Source of the DNA: Candidatus Pacearchaeota archaeon | Lineage (GTDB): Archaea > Nanoarchaeota > Nanoarchaeia > Pacearchaeales > GW2011-AR1 | Assembly: GCA_002686195.1 (NCBI GenBank) | Contig: NZAS01000181.1 | Coordinates: 1 to 7,024, forward strand | Length of the DNA: 7,024 nt | Direction: 5' to 3' | Shown here: positions 1 to 5,708 of the stretch, piece after piece | How positions within the stretch are numbered: position 1 is the stretch's first letter | Layout: each line of letters starts with the position of its first letter | Notes under the pieces: generated by a model | What the model was told of the DNA's origin: nothing | Database searches by the model: none | Seen by the model: the letters and a program-made list of their open reading frames with translations, nothing else | Made by a program: the position numbers and the translations under genes

Positions 1-609
1 ATTATGAAATATAAACTTGTAACGAGAACACAAGCAACTCGTACAATGCCAACCATTACAACTATAACGGATTCTAGTTCACTCACTAAAACTTTTTATG
101 GTGATTATGCTACATCACAACAAGCAACCAATTTTTTCGAAGGTAGTCCATCCACCGGACCACAATACTATTTGACTAGACCAATAACTAGTTTTACTGT
201 AGAAACTTCAGATCATTTAGCTGGTACTACAGGACAGTCACAATTTTCTGGAGAAAACTATTCTTTAACAATTTTAGATTGTAGTGTGGCTTATATGGGA
301 CCAGCTACAAGTGCTGCTGGTGATAATTCTTCCCAAGGAGGATATAACTGGATCCCTGCCCCAATAGACGGACAGATTGGTTATGATGCTTTAAAAGAAG
401 TTCAAAGTATAACGCAAACTATAAATGGTGTAGTTGTAGATGATGAGGAAAGAATGACAAAGAATGGTGTTACACTCTTTATATATGGAAAACCATTAAC
501 ATCTGGCACTGCTAAAACAAAACTTATAGTTACTGGTGAGAGTTCAGGGGCTGTTTATGAATACAATATAACCATAACATATGCTGCAACATATACCGAA
601 CCCACATAA
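1..609 (+). CDS. Phage virion protein with C-terminal Ig-like domain, 5' end outside window
   Basis: The reading frame is open from the first base (ATT, then ATG at 4) to TAA at 607-609. The ATG at 4 begins M-K-Y-K-L, which matches an internal M-K-Y-K-L at residues 78-82 of the next gene, just after its N-terminal domain. This methionine is therefore probably internal, and the gene likely continues upstream into an N-terminal adaptor domain. The visible 201 residues are Thr/Ser/Gly-rich and look all-beta, with no signal peptide or membrane segment. Residues 83-93 (ENYSLTILDCS) match ENYKFLILNSN in the next protein. Residues 172-193 (TKLIVTGESSGAVYEYNITITY, read in two parts) give the closing strands of a bacterial Ig-like domain, repeated in the next gene and at 3262-3504. 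The likely role is a virion decoration, fibre or baseplate-associated protein. That role is inferred from family and context. The C-terminal fold is better supported than the function. Confidence 0.72.
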   Translation: MMKYKLVTRTQATRTMPTITTITDSSSLTKTFYGDYATSQQATNFFEGSPSTGPQYYLTRPITSFTVETSDHLAGTTGQSQFSGENYSLTILDCSVAYMGPATSAAGDNSSQGGYNWIPAPIDGQIGYDALKEVQSITQTINGVVVDDEERMTKNGVTLFIYGKPLTSGTAKTKLIVTGESSGAVYEYNITITYAATYTEPT

Positions 610-611
610 TA

Positions 612-1283
612 ATGGGATTTATAAATAACACATCATATATATTAAATGCAGTTCTTACTAAAAAGGGCAGAGAATATTTAGCAAAGAATGATGCTAGATT
701 TAATATTACTAAATTTGCTTTAGCTGATGATGAAGTAGACTATACTTTATGGGATACAGCACACCCTCTTGGAACTAATTATTATGGTGCAGTTTTAGAA
801 AGTATGCCTCTTGTAGAACCAGTTGTAGATCCAGAAGTTGTAATGAAATATAAACTTATTACAGCACCTGTCGGTAGTAAAGCATTACCAGTTATAAAAA
901 ATGTTACGCCATTGAGTGTGGAATTACTATATACAATTGATGCTGAAGGTAATTCTCATCCTGAAGATCAAGATATGACTGGAATAGTAACGGGTGGATT
1001 GCAAAATGTTTATTTAGATGAAAATTATAAATTTTTAATTTTAAATTCTAATATTGCAAATATAACAGCTATCCCCCCTGGAGATGAAGTGTCTTCTAGT
1101 GAAGGTTCATATGTCGAAACTGGAAGAATTACTAAACAAGTTATTAGTAGAGAAGTAAAGTTAACTTCAAAACCAATAGGTCCGAATCCAGGAATATTAA
1201 AAACATCATTAATAATAACAGGGCAAAATTCAGGAGCAATTTTTGTAGTACCAATAACTGTTACTTATGTAGATGAGAGGTAA
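612..1283 (+). CDS. Phage structural protein: N-terminal adaptor domain plus Ig-like domain
   Basis: This 223-residue protein gives the complete form of the family. Residues 1-77 form the N-terminal domain: MGF start, LTKKGREYLA at 15-24, KFALADDEVDYTLWD at 34-48 and MPLVEP at 65-70. Residues 78-223 form a beta-rich domain starting MKYKL and ending with Ig-like strands (TSLIITGQNSGAI at 198-210, then PITVTYV at 214-220). The start is fixed by homology with the next two genes, which begin in the same way. It lies two bases after the upstream stop and has no clear Shine-Dalgarno sequence, which suggests translational coupling. As I recall, marine T4-like phages carry similar proteins annotated as structural. 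The LT..GR..LA segment also recalls N-terminal attachment domains of tail-collar fibres, but this is an analogy only. The likely role is to dock on the virion and display an Ig-like domain. Confidence 0.78.
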   Translation: MGFINNTSYILNAVLTKKGREYLAKNDARFNITKFALADDEVDYTLWDTAHPLGTNYYGAVLESMPLVEPVVDPEVVMKYKLITAPVGSKALPVIKNVTPLSVELLYTIDAEGNSHPEDQDMTGIVTGGLQNVYLDENYKFLILNSNIANITAIPPGDEVSSSEGSYVETGRITKQVISREVKLTSKPIGPNPGILKTSLIITGQNSGAIFVVPITVTYVDER

Positions 1284-1289
1284 TAAATT

Positions 1290-1577
1290 ATGGGATTTTT
1301 AAATAAATCAACTTATGTAATAGATGCTATATTAACTAAGAAAGCTAGAGAACATTTAAGAACTGCAATTCTTGGTCAAAATCAGAATGATGAGCATGTT
1401 ATAGTTAAATTTGCATTATCTGATGATGAAGTGGATTATGGATTATGGGAAGATAATCCAGATAGTAGTGGTAATATAGCACAAGGAGATGTAATTAGTA
1501 ATCAACCTTTAACAGAACCAACATTTAATAGTGGTGAAATGATGAAATATTTATTATATAAAAATAAAGATATGTAA
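1290..1577 (+). CDS. Stand-alone N-terminal adaptor domain (short paralogue)
   Basis: This 95-residue protein consists almost only of the domain shared with its neighbours: MGF start, LTKKAREHL at 15-23, VKFALSDDEVDYGLWED at 39-55 and QPLTEP at 72-77. It ends ten residues after the M-K-Y segment (MMKYLLYKNKDM at 84-95), where the 612-1283 protein enters its Ig-like domain. The cargo domain is therefore absent. A GAGG Shine-Dalgarno at 1277-1280 sits nine bases before the ATG. The next gene starts two bases after the stop, so no hidden continuation fits here. It could be an adaptor lacking cargo, a partner for a separately encoded cargo, or a decayed copy. The clean start, ribosome site and intact signature favour a functional gene. 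The function is inferred only. Confidence 0.72.
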   Translation: MGFLNKSTYVIDAILTKKAREHLRTAILGQNQNDEHVIVKFALSDDEVDYGLWEDNPDSSGNIAQGDVISNQPLTEPTFNSGEMMKYLLYKNKDM

Positions 1578-1579
1578 AA

Positions 1580-3232
1580 ATGGGATATTTAGATAAAACT
1601 TCAAAAACTATTGATGCGGTGCTTACTACATATGGTAGACAAATTATGGCGAGAGCTATTAGCGGACAATCTTTATTACATGAAAGTGGAGATGCTGAAG
1701 AATTAGTTCCTGAATATGTTATTACTAAATTTACTTTATTTGATGATGAAATAGATTATTCATTATGGGATGAGAATCAAGATCCAAATTTAAAAGGTAG
1801 AATAATTGAAAATATGCCACTTTTAGAACCAATATTAAGTAATGTAAATATGGATCCAGGTGGTGGAATGTATAAATATACACTTAAAGATGCACCTCCT
1901 GTTTATCTTACTGATTTGCCTGGTGGTATTACTTTGAATGGTCATAATGATAATATGGATATTATACCTCAAACAAATAATTCAGAGGAAGCTGAAGAAT
2001 ATGAATTTTTTCTTGAACATGATAATGTGCTTGATATGAGACAACCATGGAATGCACCAAAAAGTCCACCTACTAATTTAGTAGCTTCGTTAACTGGTGA
2101 TGGTAATTATAAAGCTATTCAATTAAATTTTGATATTCCAATAGATTTTATTCCACAAGATGGTACAGATAGATATTTTAATGTATATATTAATAATCAA
2201 AAAGTAACAAACTATCCACAATCTTATGCTAATGATAATTTTCTATTTCCAATACTTTATTATGCTAATTTAGACTTTGGTAATACATATGAACTTTATG
2301 TAGCAGCTAGAAATAAAGATGGTGAAGGACCACCATCTGAAGTTGTTAGTATAGAAGTACCTTCTATACCTGGAATGGTATCTGAATTTGATATATCAGT
2401 TTCACAAGGTACAGGTGGTGGACTTAGAGTAATGACAATAAATTGGAATGCACCATCTATAAGTGATGGTTGGATGGCTATGCCTGGTACGACAGATGAT
2501 AATTTAGAAGGTAGAAATCATTATAGATTATATTTAGATGGAGTGAGAATATCTGGAGCTGGTACAAATTATGGATCACCTACTTTCATGATACCATTTA
2601 ACAATTCTAATTGGATTGGAGATGGTGGAATAACATTAAATAATTTAGGTACTCCAACTGGAGAACACAAATTTGAAGTTTCTACTTATAGTGCACCAGA
2701 TGATTTAGAATCTCCACGCGCATTTATAAATTTTGCAATTCCAGTACTACCAGATCCACCTACAAATTTAATGTTAGATCTTGATCATCCTGATAATCAT
2801 ATGAATTGGTTTAGATTTAAATGGGATAGACCTACAGGATTTACTCCAGGAACGATTGGTGGAGTTCCAGGTGGTATGACAACTACTAATAGTGGATATA
2901 TAGTTTATAAAGATGGTCAAGCGATAAGTGGTCTTATTACACATGAATATTTTGGAGCTCCTTGGGATTGGGATTGGATACAACCATTTACTCAAGGTCA
3001 ATCATATGATTTTCAAGTTGCTGTACAAATAAGTATGGTAGGTGTACAAGGAAATGAAGTAGGATATACTGGAATATCAAATATAGGTGATTTGGAATCA
3101 GAGAAATCGGAAGTGTTTACTTATATATATCCAATTGATCCTGCATCTGATGAAATGCAAGATCTAGGACATACAATGTATGACTTTATTCATGGATATG
3201 AACCCGGACACACAGAACCGCACGATGAGTAA
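1580..3232 (+). CDS. Adaptor-domain protein with three fibronectin type III-like domains
   Basis: This 550-residue protein starts with the shared N-terminal domain: MGY start, LTTYGRQIMA at 15-24, TKFTLFDDEIDYSLWDE at 49-65 and MPLLEP at 79-84. An M-Y-K-Y-T-L segment follows at 97-102, with a linker to about 160. Residues 136-155 include EEYEFFLEHDNVLDM, which resembles the ENYKFLILNSN element of the Ig-like paralogues. Three tandem FN3-like units follow, at about 162-262 (PPTNL opening, TYELYVAARNKDGEG near its end), 265-390 (HKFEVSTYSAP) and 392-518 (PPTNL opening again, YDFQVAVQI). The short tail carries four histidines (530, 538, 544, 548). The start is two bases after the preceding stop with no good Shine-Dalgarno, so coupling is likely. 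The stop is a tandem TAATAA at 3230-3235. FN3 repeats in phage structural proteins usually act in weak surface adhesion. The exact virion location is unknown. Confidence 0.8.
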   Translation: MGYLDKTSKTIDAVLTTYGRQIMARAISGQSLLHESGDAEELVPEYVITKFTLFDDEIDYSLWDENQDPNLKGRIIENMPLLEPILSNVNMDPGGGMYKYTLKDAPPVYLTDLPGGITLNGHNDNMDIIPQTNNSEEAEEYEFFLEHDNVLDMRQPWNAPKSPPTNLVASLTGDGNYKAIQLNFDIPIDFIPQDGTDRYFNVYINNQKVTNYPQSYANDNFLFPILYYANLDFGNTYELYVAARNKDGEGPPSEVVSIEVPSIPGMVSEFDISVSQGTGGGLRVMTINWNAPSISDGWMAMPGTTDDNLEGRNHYRLYLDGVRISGAGTNYGSPTFMIPFNNSNWIGDGGITLNNLGTPTGEHKFEVSTYSAPDDLESPRAFINFAIPVLPDPPTNLMLDLDHPDNHMNWFRFKWDRPTGFTPGTIGGVPGGMTTTNSGYIVYKDGQAISGLITHEYFGAPWDWDWIQPFTQGQSYDFQVAVQISMVGVQGNEVGYTGISNIGDLESEKSEVFTYIYPIDPASDEMQDLGHTMYDFIHGYEPGHTEPHDE

Positions 3233-3247
3233 TAATTTAGTGGAATT

Positions 3248-3254
3248 AAAGGAG
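3248..3254 (+). promoter_or_regulatory. Shine-Dalgarno sequence for the 80-residue gene
   Basis: AAAGGAG lies seven bases before the ATG at 3262. It is a much stronger ribosome site than those of the adaptor-family genes upstream. It shows that this small reading frame is independently translated rather than being a leftover tail of the preceding gene. Confidence 0.75.
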
Positions 3255-3261
3255 ATATTTA

Positions 3262-3504
3262 ATGCCTGATAATGATAATAATGTTATTTATTATAACTCA
3301 CAACCAAATGGTCAAGATGGATTAGGATTTCCAAAAACTGTTTATGGTGAAGGTGTACGAATTTATGCTAGAGATGTACAAACAACTAAGAATACATCTA
3401 TTAGAGTAACAGGAATGTCAAGTGGAGCTACTTGGAATATTAATATTACAGTTAATCCTGGAAATGAAATTACAATTGAATCACCATTTCCAATTTTTAA
3501 CTAA
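3262..3504 (+). CDS. Small protein: isolated C-terminal strands of the Ig-like domain
   Basis: This 80-residue protein lacks the adaptor domain. Residues 29-64 align by eye with the ends of the 1-609 and 612-1283 products: GEGVRIYARDV, then TSIRVTGMSSGATWN at 45-59, then INITVNP at 60-66. The shared pattern is T-(S/K)-L/I-I/R-(V/I)-T-G-x-x-S-G-A followed by an I-T-(V/I) strand. The first 28 residues are Asn/Gly-rich and probably flexible. The last 14 (EITIESPFPIFN region) are an extra strand or tail. There is no signal peptide or membrane segment. A strong ribosome site precedes it and two upstream in-frame stops rule out simple readthrough from the FN3 gene. It may be a free-standing mini Ig-like decoration protein, or a strand donor completing a partner. 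The homology is moderately secure and the function is unknown. Confidence 0.68.
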   Translation: MPDNDNNVIYYNSQPNGQDGLGFPKTVYGEGVRIYARDVQTTKNTSIRVTGMSSGATWNINITVNPGNEITIESPFPIFN

Positions 3505-3513
3505 ATAGATATT

Positions 3514-3521
3514 TATAAATG
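3514..3521 (+). promoter_or_regulatory. Candidate T4-type late promoter (TATAAATG)
   Basis: TATAAATG matches seven of eight bases of the T4 late consensus TATAAATA. It lies in the longest non-coding gap of the window (3505-3546). Initiation a few bases downstream, as in T4, would give a leader of about 20 bases carrying the Shine-Dalgarno of the next gene. In AT-rich DNA such octamers also arise by chance: two exact matches lie inside genes at 620 and 1871. The intergenic position is the main support. Confidence 0.4.
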
Positions 3522-3532
3522 AATTACAATAT

Positions 3533-3540
3533 AAAGGAGA
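3533..3540 (+). promoter_or_regulatory. Strong Shine-Dalgarno for the first right-half structural gene
   Basis: AAAGGAGA lies six bases before the ATG at 3547. It is a near-ideal ribosome site directly downstream of the candidate late promoter. This fits a highly translated virion protein at the head of a transcription unit. Confidence 0.75.
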
Positions 3541-3546
3541 TAAGAA

Positions 3547-4647
3547 ATGTCAGAAGTAAATAATTTTTTTACACCACTTTCTGGAGATGATGTAAGAACT
3601 AACATTGTAAGTGTTGTTTCAGCACCACTGTGGTCTGACGGGGTTGCTAGATTAGATGGTACAACAGGAAAAGGATTTCATACAAGTTCAGTACAAAGTG
3701 CAAGTAGTGGTGATTATTATTATGATGTATATAATAAAGATGATACTGATACTACTCGTGAAGTTCAATTTGCAGTTTCTTATGGTCATGTAGATGGTAG
3801 TGGTTCAGCAACAACATCCGCAGGAAATAATCCAACAAAAGCAATTTATTCACAATTTAGAAATATTTGTTTGCCTGCAAATTCAACTAAAGAAAAATTT
3901 AATTTTAATGGTAATGCATTAGATGGTACAGGGGCTGGAACAACACCAACTGTAACTGCAGCTAGAAATCAAATATTTGCAATAACAGTAAATAGAGCTA
4001 GATACAGAGAAAAGATGGATCCAGGAAATTGGGAGTTACGATTAAGTGGTAGTAATTCACCAGAAGGGAAGGTAGCACCATTACACCTAATTGATGATAG
4101 TGGAGCTACATCAGATTCTTCTGTAAAAGCTAGTCATAGGGTATTTAATGTAGTAAGTGGTTCAATAGCTACTACATCGACTGTACACACAGATGCAATC
4201 ACTCAAGCTACTGGTCTCAGTGGTTCTTATGGACTTTTCTTTCCAGAATTAGGTACTATTATTTTAAATGCACATGCAATTAGTCAAAGTGTTGGAATAA
4301 ATGTTACAGATTCAAGTGCTGCTAATGATAATACTGCATTTAATCTTTTTACTGGTATTAGTGGTAGTAAATATTTCCAAGCGCGAAGAGAAGAACAAAT
4401 AAAATCATCTCACTATTTTTGTAGAATAAAATCTAGTGAATATAATTATAGTCAAAACCCAACTTACTATTCTGGATCAGATGCTGCACTAACCAATCCA
4501 ACTTTTATAGCAAATCCAAAATCGTATGTAACTACAGTTGGACTTTATAATACTAATAATGATTTATTAGCTGTTGCTAAATTAAGTAAACCATTGTTAA
4601 AATCATCTGATAGGGAAGCGGTTATTAAAGTACGATTAGATTTTTAA
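3547..4647 (+). CDS. Phage virion structural protein, paralogue A
   Basis: This 366-residue soluble protein has no signal peptide or membrane helix. It shares conserved blocks in the same order with the next gene: YYYDV at 57-61, VQFAVSYGH at 73-81, NPTKAIYSQFR at 95-105, RARYREKMDPGNWEL at 150-164, LIDDSGA at 181-187, FNVVSGSIA at 200-208, SGSYGLFFPELGTIIL at 225-240, FQARREEQ at 277-284, SSHYFCRIK at 287-295, SQNPTYYSGS at 302-311 and SYVTTVGLYN at 326-335, closing with LLAVAKLSKPLLK. The first 50 residues are the most divergent. It has a strong ribosome site and may be first in its transcript. As I recall, marine T4-like myoviruses carry related proteins listed as virion structural proteins, with the PGNWEL and LIDDSG blocks. 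Its place in the particle, whether baseplate, fibre or decoration, is not shown by the sequence. Confidence 0.78.
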   Translation: MSEVNNFFTPLSGDDVRTNIVSVVSAPLWSDGVARLDGTTGKGFHTSSVQSASSGDYYYDVYNKDDTDTTREVQFAVSYGHVDGSGSATTSAGNNPTKAIYSQFRNICLPANSTKEKFNFNGNALDGTGAGTTPTVTAARNQIFAITVNRARYREKMDPGNWELRLSGSNSPEGKVAPLHLIDDSGATSDSSVKASHRVFNVVSGSIATTSTVHTDAITQATGLSGSYGLFFPELGTIILNAHAISQSVGINVTDSSAANDNTAFNLFTGISGSKYFQARREEQIKSSHYFCRIKSSEYNYSQNPTYYSGSDAALTNPTFIANPKSYVTTVGLYNTNNDLLAVAKLSKPLLKSSDREAVIKVRLDF

Positions 4648-4651
4648 GGAG
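4646..4651 (+). promoter_or_regulatory. Shine-Dalgarno overlapping the upstream stop codon
   Basis: AAGGAG overlaps the TAA stop of the preceding gene (4645-4647) and lies six bases before the ATG at 4658. Ribosomes ending the first paralogue are thus placed to initiate the second, which would keep the two products in similar amounts. Confidence 0.7.
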
Positions 4652-4657
4652 TAAATT

Positions 4658-5707
4658 ATGGCATACGGACATGATGGCATTTATACTACACTTTATAATG
4701 ATGCTACACATAGAGATAAAATAGAAAATGTACTTAGAACACATTCAGAAGGTATGTGGTCTGGTAGTGTTGGAACTTTAACAGCATTTTATACAGGATC
4801 TACACAAGAATCTAATACGGGAAAGTATTATTATGATGTGCATGGAAGTGACAGTGAAAATACTGCTGTAGAATTTGCTGTAACTTATGGGCATAGGGTA
4901 GGTAGTGGATCTGAAGAAGGAAATGTGGCAGGTATAACTAATCCCACAAAAGGTATATATTCACAGTTTAGACAGATACTTTTACCTCCAGGAACTACAC
5001 AATTTAATTTTCATGGAGATTGTGGTGTTGACTATAAGAGTGATGATTTTTATTCTGTAGTGGTAGATAGATCTAGATATAGAGAAAAGATGGATCCAGG
5101 AAATTGGGAATTACATTTAAGTGGTTCGGGTGGAATAACAAAACTGATTGATGATAGCGGAGCAGCAAGAAATGCTACTATAGCTGCATCACAAAGAGAA
5201 TTTTGGGTAGTAAGTGGATCTATTGCAAGTGGTGTTCATACAACTGCATCAGCATCTGCAGCAGCTACAACTTCTGGTTCATATGGTATATTTTATCCAG
5301 AAACAGGTATGATTCTATTAAATCCAAGTATATTATCTAGTGCACCAATTGCTATTGTAGCTAAAGGTACAAGTACAGCTACTAATGACTATAATCATAA
5401 AAAATTATTTAACTCTATTGTACTTGGAGCAAACTTTCAAGCTCGTAGAGAAGAACAAAAAAGAAGTTCATATTATTTTTGTAGAGTGAGAAATAATCAA
5501 TTTAATCACAGTCAAAATCCATCATATGTTTCTGGGTCTGGTGCTACTATTGTAAATAAAGGATTTGTTCAAGATCCAAAATCTTATATAACTACTATTG
5601 GCCTTTATAATAACAAAAATGAACTTTTAGCCGTTTCTAAATTAAGTCAACCTTTGTTGAAAGATATGAATACGGAGGCCCTATTTAAAGTAAAATTAGA
5701 GTACTAA
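4658..5707 (+). CDS. Phage virion structural protein, paralogue B
   Basis: This 349-residue protein is a close tandem paralogue of the preceding gene. The blocks occur in the same order: KYYYDV at 56-61, VEFAVTYGH at 71-79, NPTKGIYSQFR at 95-105, RSRYREKMDPGNWEL at 138-152, KLIDDSGA at 162-169, FWVVSGSIA at 182-190, SGSYGIFYPETGMILLN at 206-222, NFQARREEQ at 259-267, YYFCRVR at 272-278, SQNPSYVSGS at 285-294, and SYITTIGLYN at 309-318 followed by ELLAVSKLSQPLLK. The N-terminal 50 residues, the 120-130 loop and an Ala/Ser/Thr-rich stretch at 194-206 differ most, as expected for exposed loops. Cys122 and Cys275 have near-equivalents in paralogue A (108 and 292). Duplication with divergence suggests two copies with adjacent or alternating positions in one complex, which is an inference. 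Confidence 0.78.
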   Translation: MAYGHDGIYTTLYNDATHRDKIENVLRTHSEGMWSGSVGTLTAFYTGSTQESNTGKYYYDVHGSDSENTAVEFAVTYGHRVGSGSEEGNVAGITNPTKGIYSQFRQILLPPGTTQFNFHGDCGVDYKSDDFYSVVVDRSRYREKMDPGNWELHLSGSGGITKLIDDSGAARNATIAASQREFWVVSGSIASGVHTTASASAAATTSGSYGIFYPETGMILLNPSILSSAPIAIVAKGTSTATNDYNHKKLFNSIVLGANFQARREEQKRSSYYFCRVRNNQFNHSQNPSYVSGSGATIVNKGFVQDPKSYITTIGLYNNKNELLAVSKLSQPLLKDMNTEALFKVKLEY

Positions 5708-5708
5708 A

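Noticed and set aside
620..627. Exact TATAAATA late-promoter octamer
   Set aside because: It lies within codons 3-6 of the 612-1283 gene (F-I-N-N). The paralogous start at 1290 has nearly the same bases for the same coding reason, so it is probably not a promoter.
1560..1585. Frameshift joining the 95-residue gene to the FN3 gene
   Set aside because: The FN3 gene begins with its own full adaptor domain and MGY start, so these are two tandem copies and not one broken gene.
1871..1878. Second exact TATAAATA octamer
   Set aside because: It encodes the Y-K-Y of the conserved M-(K/Y)-K-Y segment inside the FN3 gene, with no gene start downstream for over a kilobase.
2774..3001. Minus-strand open frame of 75 codons
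   Set aside because: It lies wholly inside the well-supported FN3 gene, has no recognisable domain, and all neighbours run on the + strand. It is a shadow of the coding strand.
3227..3262. Stop-codon readthrough from the FN3 gene into the 80-residue gene
   Set aside because: A tandem TAATAA and a further in-frame TAA before position 3262 block it, and the small gene has its own strong ribosome site.
5674..5678. GGAGG as ribosome site for the gene at 5709
   Set aside because: It is 30 bases upstream of the ATG, too far for normal Shine-Dalgarno spacing, and lies in the coding sequence of the preceding gene.
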